Shown piece by piece: positions 44,165-53,135 of a stretch of 64,000 nt of DNA. The DNA lies in contig NZ_JAXOJT010000001.1 of the NCBI RefSeq assembly GCF_036663835.1, positions 62,001 through 126,000 on the forward strand, written 5' to 3'. Position 1 is the first letter of the stretch, and each line of letters opens with the position of its first letter. Made by a program: the position numbers and the translations under genes. The notes below the pieces were generated by a model that saw only the letters and a list, made by a program, of their open reading frames with translations, was not told the DNA's origin and did not search any database. This DNA is from Sphingomonas sp. LT1P40 (GTDB taxonomy: Bacteria > Pseudomonadota > Alphaproteobacteria > Sphingomonadales > Sphingomonadaceae).

Positions 44165-44357
44165 GACGCCCGCATAGCGGTAAAATGGTAAGCAAGCCGT
44201 GAAGGCTGTTTGGGCACGCGCCGCGATTGCCAACTAGCCATCGACACTCCTGAAAGCCTGCGCTATCCGCGCGGCAACAAAGGGGCCGGAGAGGGTGCCT
44301 GGATCGGCTGAAAGTCCCGCGATGACGGGATCGCCGAACCAACAGAGGAAGAAATAC

Positions 44358-44897
44358 ATGCGCATCGACATGATTCCTGTCGGCGACGATCCGCCGCACA
44401 GCCTGAACGTCATCATCGAAGTCCCGACCGGTGGCGAGCCGGTGAAATACGAGTTCGACAAGGCGTCAGGCGCGTTGTTCGTCGACCGCATCCTGCACAC
44501 GCCGATGCGCTATCCGGCCAATTACGGCTTTGTCCCTCACACGCTGTCGCCCGATGGCGATCCGCTGGATGCACTGGTGATCTCGCGCTCGCCCTTCATT
44601 CCCGGTTGCGTAGTGCGTGCGCGGCCGATCGGCGTGCTGAAGCTGGAAGACGAGGCTGGCGGCGACGAGAAGCTGATCTGCGTGCCGGTCGACACGACCT
44701 TCCCATATTATACCGATGTCGGTGAGCGTGGCGATCTGCCGTCGATCGTGCTGTTGCAGATCGAGCATTTCTTCAAACACTATAAGGATCTGGAATCCGA
44801 AAAGTGGGTGCGGATCGGCGAATGGGGCGATGCCGAGGAAGCCAAGCGCATCGTGCTTGAGGCTATCGACGCGGCGAAGAAGGCGAAGGCCGCCTGA
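44358..44897 (+). CDS. ppa: Inorganic pyrophosphatase
   Basis: 179 residues from the ATG at 44358 with GAGGAAG upstream; an in-frame codon at 44295 would add a non-conserved leader. Active-site features YEFDKASGALFVDR, MRYPANYGFVPHT, DGDPLDALV and VPVDTTFPYY are typical of family I soluble pyrophosphatases. It hydrolyses the PPi from nucleotide-sugar and other syntheses in the cytoplasm. Confidence 0.95.
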   Translation: MRIDMIPVGDDPPHSLNVIIEVPTGGEPVKYEFDKASGALFVDRILHTPMRYPANYGFVPHTLSPDGDPLDALVISRSPFIPGCVVRARPIGVLKLEDEAGGDEKLICVPVDTTFPYYTDVGERGDLPSIVLLQIEHFFKHYKDLESEKWVRIGEWGDAEEAKRIVLEAIDAAKKAKAA

Positions 44898-44950
44898 ACG
44901 GGGCGCTCGCCTGGCGGGTTTGTGCCCTCGCCGGGCTGGCGACGCTTGCC

Positions 44951-45607
44951 GTGTCGGTGATGTTCGGTCGCGTGCCGAACCTCACCCCGTGCGGCCCGTC
45001 GGGCGGCGCAGGTGCGATTATCGCGCTGGAGCTGGTTCGCAGCGTCTCCGACGTCACCGCGCTGTTCGGCAACGAGCCGTGTACCGGCGGCCTGATCGTG
45101 GCGCAGCGTCAGGCGCTGTGGCTGGACATGCTGGGGTTCATCCCCGCCTATACGCTGTTCCTGCTGGGCGCGGTGGTGGCGCTGCGGCGCGCGAGCTTGG
45201 GGCTGGCGCTGGTCGCGTTCAACCTCATCATGATCGCGGGCGCGCTGGATTTCATAGAGGGGCTGATCCTGTTCAAGCTGCTCGGCAATCTGCCGGGGGA
45301 TGAGCGGACCTTTACCGGCCTGTTCTGGACCGTGCGGCCCAAGTTCGCGCTGCTGGCACTGGGCGAGGTGATGATCGCGCTGATGCTGTGGCGCGGCGCG
45401 CTGGCGGCGAAGATCGCGGCGGGCGTGATGGCGGCGGGCGGCGTGGTGGCGCTGGTCTATCTGTTCCGCGCGCCCCACGATCCGGCGATGATGAAGGGCC
45501 ACACCGTCGCCTGGGGGGCGCTACTGGTCGTGGCGGCAATCGGCGCGCTGCGGCCGGGTGTGCTCGGGCTGGCTACTTCGCCCGCTTCTTCTTCACCGGC
45601 GCCCTGA
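44951..45607 (+). CDS. Integral membrane protein of unknown function
   Basis: 218 residues, about six hydrophobic segments (e.g. MLGFIPAYTLFLLGAVVAL, LALVAFNLIMIAGALDF, KIAAGVMAAGGVVALVYLF). GTG at 44951 is the first usual start codon after the last in-frame stop; the upstream 20 codons also read hydrophobic, so a rarer start is possible. No family recognised. Overlaps the convergent TfoX gene by 35 bases. Confidence 0.55.
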   Translation: MSVMFGRVPNLTPCGPSGGAGAIIALELVRSVSDVTALFGNEPCTGGLIVAQRQALWLDMLGFIPAYTLFLLGAVVALRRASLGLALVAFNLIMIAGALDFIEGLILFKLLGNLPGDERTFTGLFWTVRPKFALLALGEVMIALMLWRGALAAKIAAGVMAAGGVVALVYLFRAPHDPAMMKGHTVAWGALLVVAAIGALRPGVLGLATSPASSSPAP

Positions 45608-45926
45608 GTCCTGCCGCAAGTCCAAGCGTCGCCCATTGGCGCATCGCATCGGTATCGTCGTAAACGTCGTCCGGCGCGCGGCGATAGTTCATCGACACGG
45701 TCTCGCCCTCCTTTGTGATGAAGGTGAAAGGCGGGCAGCCCGCTTCGTCCCACACCGGCGCGCTGACCGTATCCATCTTGAAATAGATCGCCTCGTCATC
45801 GACGACGGCGAATAAGGTGCCATCGCAATAGAGCACCGCCGCACCCATCATCGCGCGGTGGGTGATCGCACCCATCGGCTCCAGCGCTTCCTTCGCCCAC
45901 TCGATCAGGGCGGAATCAGCTGCCAT
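45573..45926 (-). CDS. TfoX/Sxy N-terminal domain protein
   Basis: 117 residues with AGGAAG upstream of the ATG. The ALEPMGAITHRAMMGAAVLYCDG to FVVDDEAIYFKMD region matches the TfoX N-terminal domain, found in competence regulators and in many short proteins of unknown role. The C-terminal domain of full-length Sxy is absent, which is common for alphaproteobacterial members. Stop overlaps the upstream membrane gene on the other strand; its start overlaps the GNAT gene. Confidence 0.78.
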   Translation of the reverse strand: MAADSALIEWAKEALEPMGAITHRAMMGAAVLYCDGTLFAVVDDEAIYFKMDTVSAPVWDEAGCPPFTFITKEGETVSMNYRRAPDDVYDDTDAMRQWATLGLAAGLRAPVKKKRAK

Positions 45927-46407
45927 TTTCGCTTCCTGCGGCCAGCCCCGTCAAGGCGTCGTCCTGCATCCGCCAGCGCTCCCACCCGTCGACATGCGCT
46001 GCGCCTATGCTGCGGTAAAAGCCTTTGCCCAGCTCGTTCCAGTCGAGCACGTTCCACTCCAGCCGCGCGCCGCCGCGCTCGATGACCAGCGCGGCGAGGC
46101 GGGAAAGCAGCGCGCGACCCAAGCCGGAACCCCGCGCATGCGGTTCGACGAACAGATCCTCCAGCCAGATGCCGGGCTTGCCCTCAAAGGTCGAGAAGGT
46201 CTGGAAGAACAGCGCGAACCCGGCCGGCGCGCCGTCGATCTCGCCGATCAGCACTTCGGCGGCAGGGCGTTCGCCGAACAGATGGTGGTGCAACGTGGCA
46301 TCGTCGAAGCGGACTTCATGTGCGAGCTTTTCATACTCGGCCAGCTTGCGGATGAAGGCCGCGACCAGATCGAAATCGTCGGAAGTGGCAATGCGGATTG
46401 AGATCAT
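45916..46407 (-). CDS. GNAT-family N-acetyltransferase
   Basis: 163 residues from the ATG at 46407 that overlaps the EamA stop (ATGA); a much longer open frame reaching 47178 covers the EamA gene in another frame and is discarded. The family motif A is LFVEPHARGSGLGRALLSRL, and motif B is NVLDWNELGKGFYRSIGA. Spermine/spermidine- or diamine-acetyltransferase-like layout (FATFEGKPGIWLEDLFV-type segment). Small-molecule substrate not known. Confidence 0.83.
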   Translation of the reverse strand: MISIRIATSDDFDLVAAFIRKLAEYEKLAHEVRFDDATLHHHLFGERPAAEVLIGEIDGAPAGFALFFQTFSTFEGKPGIWLEDLFVEPHARGSGLGRALLSRLAALVIERGGARLEWNVLDWNELGKGFYRSIGAAHVDGWERWRMQDDALTGLAAGSENGS

Positions 46408-47303
46408 AACTGCGCCTCGGTATCGGCCACGGGGGCGTGGTCGCGCCGTCGTGCGGCGATGATGCAGCCGCCGACGATCAGCGCCGCCCCCGCGACGGTG
46501 AAGAAGGATACGCTCTCGCCGAACACGACCCAACCCCACAGGGTCGCCCACAGAAATCCGGTATATTCGGTGGGCGCGAGATAGTTGGCCTCGGCGCGTC
46601 CATAGGCCCAGGACAGCAGGAACAGCGACGCGGTGGCGAGCATGGCGGCGAGGATCAGCGCCGGGGCATGCTCGATCGCCGGGACCACCAGCAGAAACGG
46701 CGCAGCGAGCAGGAATACGATCGTGACCAGCAGGGTCTGAAAGAATGCCACCTCCGTCGCGCCGGCCACCAGCGACTGTTGCCGCATCAAAATGATGTTC
46801 CACGCATAGCAGACGGCGGAAACGAGGATCGCGATGGCACCCCAGAACGCTTCCCGCCCCAGCTGCGCCTGTGACTGACCGTAGAGGATGACGAGGATGC
46901 CGCCGAACGCCATGACGGTGGCGATGATGGCGACGCGGGTAATCCGCTCCTTCAGGATGATCGCCGCCAGGAACAGCGCAATGATCGGCGCGATGAACGA
47001 CAGCGCGATCGCCTGAGCCATCGGTACGCGGCCCAGGCCCCAGAAGAACAGATAGGCCATCACCGCCGACACCAGCGCGCGCACGATGTGCAACCGCAAG
47101 ACATGCCGTGCGGGCCATTTGGGTTTCGACAAGGCATAGGGCACCGCGCTGACCGCGACCCCAGCCATCATCCGCCATGTCAGCGCATTGTATGCGCCAA
47201 GCGTCAGCACCAACCCCTTCATCACCGCATCCATCGACGAGAAGATCGCGATGCCGAGCGACGCGACCGCGAACGCGATCAGGGGGGAGGCGGTGCGCGA
47301 CAT
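46404..47303 (-). CDS. EamA-family (DMT) transporter
   Basis: 299 residues from the ATG at 47303; codons to 47339 also fit but are less conserved-looking. Ten membrane segments in two repeats of five, with the EamA signature PMAQAIALSFIAPIIALFLAAIIL in the first half and the corresponding LAPTEYTGFLWATLWGWVVFGE in the second. Drug/metabolite exporter superfamily; substrate unknown. Co-transcribed with the GNAT gene. Confidence 0.86.
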   Translation of the reverse strand: MSRTASPLIAFAVASLGIAIFSSMDAVMKGLVLTLGAYNALTWRMMAGVAVSAVPYALSKPKWPARHVLRLHIVRALVSAVMAYLFFWGLGRVPMAQAIALSFIAPIIALFLAAIILKERITRVAIIATVMAFGGILVILYGQSQAQLGREAFWGAIAILVSAVCYAWNIILMRQQSLVAGATEVAFFQTLLVTIVFLLAAPFLLVVPAIEHAPALILAAMLATASLFLLSWAYGRAEANYLAPTEYTGFLWATLWGWVVFGESVSFFTVAGAALIVGGCIIAARRRDHAPVADTEAQL

Positions 47304-47348
47304 GACATGCCGGTTAGAAGCCGTGCGCGTGGTTCGCAATGGCCGTGT

Positions 47349-48089
47349 CTATGCGGGTGCTCGCAGCCGTCGCGCCATCGCGTCATAAGCGGTGTAGAGC
47401 GCTGCGCCGACCAGCGACGCCAACAGCCCGACGACGACGGAATCGACGATCATCAATACCCAGATCACCGGGCGCGACTGGCCGATCGCCCATTTGTGAA
47501 GCAAGCCATGAACGAACTGAGGCGGCGCGAAGGCGAAGATCATCAGGAGCGCGAGCAGAACCACCCAGGGCCAGCTGCGTTTGAGCATGACCGACAATGG
47601 AATGCTGCGGTCGCCAAACAGGCCGGACAGCATGTAAAACACCAGCGGCAACGTCAGCAGCGACAGGATCAGATCGGCGATGTCGAGCCAGTTGTCCTGC
47701 ACATGCCCTCGCAGCGGCCAAGTGGAAAGCGACACCAGCGCGATGATCGCGGCGGCGCCGAACAGGCGACCCCAGGCGATCTCGCCCGGCCACCACCAGC
47801 GGCCACCATGCTCACGCGTCCACCAGAAACGTGCGCAGGCGAGGAATGCGAGGACAAGGCCAACGAGCTTCACATAGCCGAAGCCCCAGCGCAGCGGCGT
47901 GTTGGCGAACGCCTGAGCGCCGGCACGGCTATCGAACATGCCATTCTGGATTTCCGCCACATGCTGTGCGAACTCCGGCACGATAACGAGCGCTGCGGCG
48001 GGGAGGCCGATGGCGAACAGCATGAAACCGCGACGATACGTATCGCTGAGGCAGCCAAGGATCATCTGGGCGGTATTCTGAACGGTCAT
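47349..48089 (-). CDS. Integral membrane protein of unknown function
   Basis: 246 residues from an ATG with GGGGAG nearby. Five or six hydrophobic segments, e.g. FMLFAIGLPAAALVIVPEF, LVGLVLAFLACARFWW, PWVVLLALLMIFAFAPPQF and IWVLMIVDSVVVGLLASLVG. No motif that I can name. It ends before the EamA gene by 45 bases and shares a divergent promoter region with the DUF1345 gene. Confidence 0.6.
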   Translation of the reverse strand: MTVQNTAQMILGCLSDTYRRGFMLFAIGLPAAALVIVPEFAQHVAEIQNGMFDSRAGAQAFANTPLRWGFGYVKLVGLVLAFLACARFWWTREHGGRWWWPGEIAWGRLFGAAAIIALVSLSTWPLRGHVQDNWLDIADLILSLLTLPLVFYMLSGLFGDRSIPLSVMLKRSWPWVVLLALLMIFAFAPPQFVHGLLHKWAIGQSRPVIWVLMIVDSVVVGLLASLVGAALYTAYDAMARRLRAPA

Positions 48090-48144
48090 TGCGGCTCCCC
48101 CGACGGTCTGGAACGACGGTGCCGGATAGGCTTATACCAGCGAC

Positions 48145-48792
48145 ATGGATCGTCCAGCCCCGTCGATCGGAAACCGCATCGCGCCGCCGCGCTTCCTGCT
48201 GTTCTGCGTCGTTCTGATCGTGGCGGGGGTTCCCGCCGTTGCGACGTTCGGCTGGGCGGCGGGCGGGATGGCGGCGTTCGATCTGGCCGCGATGGCGTTT
48301 CTGCTGGCGTGCCTGCCGCTGCTTGGCGATGTCGGCGCACCGGTGATGCGCGACGCTGCGACACGCAACGACGCCAATCGCGCGATGCTGCTGGCGATCA
48401 GCTCGGTCACGACGCTAGCCGTGCTGGCCGCCGTCGCCAGCGAACTCGGCGGAGCGGGTGCACCGGGAGCGTGGATGGTCGCCGCGATCGTCGCCACGCT
48501 GATGCTGACGTGGCTGTTCGGCAACACCGTCTATGCGCTGCACTACGCGCATTTGTTCTACAGCAAGGGCGAGGACGGCAAGGATGCCGGCGGGCTCGAT
48601 TTTCCTGGCACCGACGAACCGAATTACTGGGATTTCGTCTATTTCGCCTTCACGCTGGGCATGACGTTTCAGACCAGCGACACGTCGATCCGATCGACGC
48701 GGCTGCGCAAGGTGGTGACTGCGCATTCGCTGGTGGCGTTCGTGTTCAACCTGGGTGTGATCGCGTTCACGATCAACGTGTTGGGTGGGTAG
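48145..48792 (+). CDS. DUF1345-domain membrane protein
   Basis: 215 residues with five hydrophobic segments. C-terminal NYWDFVYFAFTLGMTFQTSDTS followed by RLRKVVTAHSLVAFVFNLGVIAF is characteristic of DUF1345 membrane proteins, whose function is unknown. The gene lies 55 bases from the divergent membrane protein and is followed, 10 bases on, by the convergent vapC. Confidence 0.78.
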   Translation: MDRPAPSIGNRIAPPRFLLFCVVLIVAGVPAVATFGWAAGGMAAFDLAAMAFLLACLPLLGDVGAPVMRDAATRNDANRAMLLAISSVTTLAVLAAVASELGGAGAPGAWMVAAIVATLMLTWLFGNTVYALHYAHLFYSKGEDGKDAGGLDFPGTDEPNYWDFVYFAFTLGMTFQTSDTSIRSTRLRKVVTAHSLVAFVFNLGVIAFTINVLGG

Positions 48793-48802
48793 GGGCGGAT
48801 AG

Positions 48803-49183
48803 TCAGCGGATCATGCGGATGTCGAGGCCGACGTCCGCTTCCGCCATCCGGCGATCGGCGGTGAGGATCGGCCGGTCACTGAAATGTCCCTGAGCAAGAC
48901 AGGCACGATCGCCAAGCGACAGACCGAGATGCGAGGTAAGCGGGCGAAGTCGGGCTGCCTCGAGCGCATGCTCCTCCCGAAACGCACGAATTCGAATTCC
49001 ATAGTCGAGCAGAATCTGGTGGGTTTCATCCCGGTCCGCGCCATTTTCCGCGATTTTAGACATGACCTCGCAGTGATTGACGGCTGAGAGTTCCGAACCT
49101 CGGACAACTTCAGCGACCATGGCTGTGCCGGGTTCATCGAGGAGCAGAGCCAATATTGCCGAGGTATCAAGGACGAAGATCAT
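48803..49183 (-). CDS. vapC: VapC-type PIN-domain ribonuclease toxin
   Basis: 126 residues. PIN-domain acids are visible: FVLDTSAILALLLDEPG, a Glu in VNHCEVMSKIAE, and LGDRACLAQGHF with LTADRRMAEAD. It should be a Mg-dependent endoribonuclease acting on tRNA or rRNA when not bound by its antitoxin. The ATG overlaps the vapB stop (ATGA), the usual antitoxin-first order. Confidence 0.9.
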   Translation of the reverse strand: MIFVLDTSAILALLLDEPGTAMVAEVVRGSELSAVNHCEVMSKIAENGADRDETHQILLDYGIRIRAFREEHALEAARLRPLTSHLGLSLGDRACLAQGHFSDRPILTADRRMAEADVGLDIRMIR

Positions 49184-49425
49184 TCGTGCTCTGCGTCGGC
49201 ACGCTTCTCGGCGATATACTCATCGACGGTGAAAGGGCGCTTCAGCATGGCGCGAAATCGCTCCTGCCCTTCGCGGATAATCTGCGAATGTGTCCGGATT
49301 GTCAGTGTGCCGGTAGGGGACCGGTCGACCAGAACGAAATCTCCGTCCTGAATACCCAAATCCCGGCGGAACTCTGCTGGAATGACGATCTTGCCACCGG
49401 CAATCACTTTGGCATGATAGGTCAT
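49180..49425 (-). CDS. vapB: AbrB/MazE-type antitoxin of the VapBC pair
   Basis: 81 residues from the ATG at 49425, preceded by GGAG; a longer frame to 49455 lacks this site. The swapped-hairpin domain reads AKVIAGGKIVIPAEFRRDLGIQDGD, the SpoVT/AbrB-like DNA-binding fold. The C-terminal half (EGQERFRAMLKRPFT) is the toxin-binding tail. It should neutralise VapC and repress the operon. Confidence 0.88.
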   Translation of the reverse strand: MTYHAKVIAGGKIVIPAEFRRDLGIQDGDFVLVDRSPTGTLTIRTHSQIIREGQERFRAMLKRPFTVDEYIAEKRADAEHE

Positions 49426-49460
49426 TTTAGGACTCCAGTACCTGAGACTTAACACAGGCC

Positions 49461-50585
49461 CTATTCGGCAGCCAGTACCTTCTCAGCATCCGCCGCCTCG
49501 ATCTCCGCCGCCTTGGCCTCGACCAGCTTGACGATGTGTTCCAGCATGTCTGCGCTTTCGACCGTGTGATCGGTCACGCCGGACAGATAAACCATATGCT
49601 TGCCGTTGCCGCCGCCGGTCAGGCCGATATCGGTCTCGCGCGCTTCGCCCGGACCGTTGACGACGCAGCCCAGCACGCTGAGCGACATCGGCGTGCGGAT
49701 GTGCTGGAGGCGTTCCTCCAGCGCCTGGACGGTGCGGATCACGTCGAAGCCCTGACGCGCGCAGCTGGGGCAGGAGACGACGCGGACGCCACGGTTGCGG
49801 ATGCCCAGCGCCTTGAGAATCTCGAAGCCGACGCGGACTTCCTCTTCCGGCTCGGCGGAGAGCGAGACGCGGATCGTGTCGCCAATGCCGTACCACAGCA
49901 GCGAACCGATCCCGATCGCGCTCTTCACCGCGCCGCCGACAAACCCGCCCGCCTCGGTGATGCCCAGATGCAGTGGGCAATCGACCACTTCGGCGAGCTG
50001 CTGATAGGCAGCGACGGCGAGGAACAGGTCGGACGCCTTTACTGCGACCTTGAAGTCGTGGAAATCGCGGTCCTGCAACAGCTTGATATGGTCGAGCGCG
50101 GATTCGACCAAAGCTTCCGGGCACGGCTCGCCATATTTTTCGAGCAGGTCTTTCTCAAGCGAACCGGCATTCACGCCGATGCGGATCGCGCAGCCATTGG
50201 CCTTCGCCGCGTTCACGACTTCGTTCACCCGCTCGGCGCTGCCGATATTGCCGGGGTTGATGCGCAGGCACGCGGCGCCCGCGTCTGCCGCTTCGAGTGC
50301 GCGCTTATAGTGAAAGTGGATGTCGGCGACGATCGGCACGCGCGCGGCGCGGACGATCTGGCCCAGTGCCGCCGTGGATTCGACGTCGGGGCAGGACACG
50401 CGAATGATGTCCACACCCGCATCCTCACAGCGGCGAATCTGGTCGATCGTCGCGCGCGGATCGCTGGTCGGGGTGTTTGTCATCGTTTGAACGGTGACCG
50501 GCGCATCGCCGCCGACGGGAACGTTGCCGACCATGATCTGGCGGCTGGTGCGGCGCGTGATATCGCGCCAGGGGCGGAGTGACAT
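49461..50585 (-). CDS. ispG: 4-hydroxy-3-methylbut-2-en-1-yl diphosphate synthase (ferredoxin/flavodoxin)
   Basis: 374 residues. TIM-barrel part has [19 protein letters not shown] and [15 protein letters not shown]; the C-terminal cluster-binding part has [10 protein letters not shown] and [17 protein letters not shown], supplying three cysteines and a Glu for the [4Fe-4S] cluster. It performs the penultimate step of the MEP isoprenoid pathway. Starts 176 bases from the divergent acyltransferase gene. Confidence 0.96.
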   Translation of the reverse strand: MSLRPWRDITRRTSRQIMVGNVPVGGDAPVTVQTMTNTPTSDPRATIDQIRRCEDAGVDIIRVSCPDVESTAALGQIVRAARVPIVADIHFHYKRALEAADAGAACLRINPGNIGSAERVNEVVNAAKANGCAIRIGVNAGSLEKDLLEKYGEPCPEALVESALDHIKLLQDRDFHDFKVAVKASDLFLAVAAYQQLAEVVDCPLHLGITEAGGFVGGAVKSAIGIGSLLWYGIGDTIRVSLSAEPEEEVRVGFEILKALGIRNRGVRVVSCPSCARQGFDVIRTVQALEERLQHIRTPMSLSVLGCVVNGPGEARETDIGLTGGGNGKHMVYLSGVTDHTVESADMLEHIVKLVEAKAAEIEAADAEKVLAAE

Positions 50586-50761
50586 CTGGATTCCTCGGGG
50601 TTTGGCCGCGCTATACGCGAACCGGCACGTCAGCGGAAGGCGACGGTTGCGATGAAAGCAGCGTCAGAATTGCCGCCGAAATGGCGGATTTCGGACCGAT
50701 CCTTGCATTTCGCTAACCAATTGGTGATTGCCCGACCTTTATAGCGCGTCCCGTGACACCG

Positions 50762-51946
50762 ATGGACGAACATCTGCGCAACGGGCGCCATTACGGGCTG
50801 GACTGGCTGCGGATCGCGGCGTTCGCGCTGTTGATCCTCTATCATATCGGCATGGTGTTCGCGCCGTGGGACTGGGTCATCAAGACCAACCACAGCTATC
50901 CTGAGCTGATTGCGCCAATGTCCGCGCTGACGCCGTGGCGGCTGGCATTGCTGTTCGCGGTGTCGGGCTTTGCTTCACGCCACTTGTTTGAAAAATCGGG
51001 AAATCCCGGCACATTCCTGAAATCCCGCAACCTGCGCCTGCTGGTGCCGCTGGCGTTCGGCATGGCCGTGCTGGTGCCGGTCGAGATGTGGATTCGGGTG
51101 GTCGAGGCGGGTTATCCGAACGGCTATCTGCATTTCTGGGCGCGCGATTACTGGCGCTGGGGCGAGTTTTGGGGCCGCGAGTTTCCCAGCTGGGAGCATC
51201 TGTGGTTCGTCGTCTATCTATGGGCCTATACGGCGATTCTGGCAGCGGCGCTGTTCGCATTCCGGGTGCGGCTCGAGGGTGGCGCGGCGTATCTGGTGCG
51301 GTGGCTGGCAATCGGCTGGCGCATCTTGTGGCTGCCGATGGCGGGGCTGGTCGTCGCCAAGCTGGCGCTGATGTTCGTCGTGCCCGAAGATCATGGCCTG
51401 TTCAGCGACTGGATGGGACATGCGCAATATTTTCCGATGTTCCTGTTCGGCTTCGTGCTCGCCGGATCGCCGGCGTTGTGGCCTGCATTGCAGCGCGTGT
51501 GGAAACCGGCACTGGGCATCGCGCTGCTGACCGGTGGAATCGTCGTCGCGGTCGAAACGCTGTTTCCGGGAGAGGCGGTGCCGTCGCGCTGGATCATGGC
51601 AGGCGAGCGCGCGGCGCAAGTGGCGATGGGCTGGACGATGACGGTCGTGCTGTTCGTGCTGGCCGATCGGTTCCGGAACCGCGACCATCGCTGGCGCAAA
51701 ACCTGTGCCGAGGCGGTATTCCCCTTTTACCTGATCCATCAGCCCGCGATCGTGCTGATTACGTGGTTCTCATTGCCGCTGAAATTGAACGCATGGGTCG
51801 AGTTCGCCGTGCTGCTGACCGGGACGGCGCTGGTGTGCAGCGCATTCTATCTGATCGGGCGCGAGATCGGGTGGCTACGGCCGCTGATCGGCCTGGGCCC
51901 GCGTGCCGCCATCAAGACTCAAGGTGTTTCGCCTCAACCAGCCTGA
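50762..51946 (+). CDS. Acyltransferase-3 family membrane protein, tandem copy 1
   Basis: 394 residues from the ATG at 50762; a GTG at 50753 is an alternative. Begins RHYGLDWLRIAAFALLILYHIGMVF and has about ten further membrane segments, typical of acyltransferase family 3 / MdoC-like proteins that transfer acyl groups to membrane-derived glycans. The next gene encodes a clearly related protein that starts RHYGMDWLRIGAFGLLILYH in shorter form, so the two are a tandem duplicate. Substrate unknown. Confidence 0.82.
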   Translation: MDEHLRNGRHYGLDWLRIAAFALLILYHIGMVFAPWDWVIKTNHSYPELIAPMSALTPWRLALLFAVSGFASRHLFEKSGNPGTFLKSRNLRLLVPLAFGMAVLVPVEMWIRVVEAGYPNGYLHFWARDYWRWGEFWGREFPSWEHLWFVVYLWAYTAILAAALFAFRVRLEGGAAYLVRWLAIGWRILWLPMAGLVVAKLALMFVVPEDHGLFSDWMGHAQYFPMFLFGFVLAGSPALWPALQRVWKPALGIALLTGGIVVAVETLFPGEAVPSRWIMAGERAAQVAMGWTMTVVLFVLADRFRNRDHRWRKTCAEAVFPFYLIHQPAIVLITWFSLPLKLNAWVEFAVLLTGTALVCSAFYLIGREIGWLRPLIGLGPRAAIKTQGVSPQPA

Positions 51947-51977
51947 CAAGGCCGTCCACACCCGCTAAAGCCCCCGC

Positions 51978-53135
51978 GTGGAACGGCATTATGGCATGGA
52001 CTGGTTGCGGATCGGGGCTTTCGGGCTGCTGATCCTCTATCATATCGGCATGGTCTTCGTGCCATGGGGTTATCATGTAAAAACCGCCGCACCCGCCGAC
52101 TGGGTGACGGTGCCAATGCTGTTCACCAGTCCTTGGCGGCTGACCTTGCTGTTTCTCGTCTCCGGCTATGCCAGCCGTGCGCTGTGGATGAAGTCGAAGG
52201 GCGCGGGCGCGTTCGCCGGGAACCGCACCTGGCGGCTGATCGTGCCGCTGGCGTTCGGCATCGCGGTGATCGTGCCGCCGCAAAGCTGGGTCGAGCTGGT
52301 AACCAAGCTTGGATATCGGTTCGATTATCTGACCTTCTGGTTTCATCATTACTGGTATTTCGGAAAGCTGGGGCATTTGATCCTGCCGACCTGGAACCAT
52401 CTGTGGTTCGTCGCTTATTTGTGGTTGTACACGCTGGCGCTGATCGTGATCGCGCTGCTGCCCGGTGGCGCCACCGCGCAGCGGGTGTTCGACCGGGTGT
52501 TCGCGGGTACGCGCGTGCTGTGGCTGCCCACCGCCTGGCTGCTCCTGACACAGGTGGTGTTCTTTCAGCGGTGGAGCGACAGCCACGATGTCATCAACGA
52601 TGGCGTCGCCCACCTCGCTTATTTCCCCGCATTCCTGTTCGGTTTCGCGCTGGCGGGAGCGGGCAGCGTGATGGCGTGGATCGCGCGCTTATGGAAACCG
52701 GCGCTGGCGATCGGGCTGGCGGGATACGCGACGACCGCCGCGATCGACATCGCCTATACCGACGATCCGCCCTGGGTGGTCGCACGGATCATGCTGGCGG
52801 CGCGCTATATTCAGTGCTGGATGACGATCGCGGCGCTGATCGGGATTGCGGAGGTGTTCCTCAATCGCGACCATCGGCTGCGACCGATGCTGACCGAGGC
52901 GGTGTTTCCCTTCTATCTGATCCATCAGACCATCATCGTGGTGGCGATGTACTGGCTGTTGAAACTGAGTCTGCCCGCGCCGGTCGAGTTTGTCGTGCTG
53001 GTGCCGGTGACCGCGCTCGGGTGCTGGTTGTTTTACCGTTATGGCCGAGAGGTGAAGCTGTTGCGGCCGTTGATCGGCCTGCGCATGGAGCGGCGCGACC
53101 GGCCCGCGCCGACGCCTGTTCCGGAGGCCGTATGA
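51978..53135 (+). CDS. Acyltransferase-3 family membrane protein, tandem copy 2
   Basis: 385 residues from a GTG. It aligns by eye with copy 1 along its length, including HLWFVAYLWLYTLALI and FPFYLIHQTIIVVA (copy 1: HLWFVVYLWAYTAILA and FPFYLIHQPAIVLI). Same family of membrane acyltransferases. It overlaps the start of the isoaspartyl peptidase gene by 4 bases, making an operon of the two acyltransferases and the peptidase. Confidence 0.82.
   Translation: MERHYGMDWLRIGAFGLLILYHIGMVFVPWGYHVKTAAPADWVTVPMLFTSPWRLTLLFLVSGYASRALWMKSKGAGAFAGNRTWRLIVPLAFGIAVIVPPQSWVELVTKLGYRFDYLTFWFHHYWYFGKLGHLILPTWNHLWFVAYLWLYTLALIVIALLPGGATAQRVFDRVFAGTRVLWLPTAWLLLTQVVFFQRWSDSHDVINDGVAHLAYFPAFLFGFALAGAGSVMAWIARLWKPALAIGLAGYATTAAIDIAYTDDPPWVVARIMLAARYIQCWMTIAALIGIAEVFLNRDHRLRPMLTEAVFPFYLIHQTIIVVAMYWLLKLSLPAPVEFVVLVPVTALGCWLFYRYGREVKLLRPLIGLRMERRDRPAPTPVPEAV

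Noticed and set aside
45916..47178. 420-codon frame covering EamA and GNAT genes
   Set aside because: Only the last 163 codons (from 46407) are a GNAT; the rest is out-of-frame reading of the EamA gene.
47088..48893. 601-codon plus frame across the EamA, membrane protein and DUF1345 genes
   Set aside because: Arg/His/Gln-rich shadow product; it conflicts with three supported genes.
50676..50725. Palindromes CCGAAAT-GGCGG-ATTTCGG and ACCAATTGGT in the ispG/acyltransferase gap
   Set aside because: Could be operators, but there is no regulator nearby and such short palindromes are frequent; no function claimed.
52064..53131. Long in-frame extension of the isoaspartyl peptidase
   Set aside because: It overlaps the second acyltransferase in another frame; the signal peptide begins at the ATG at 53132.
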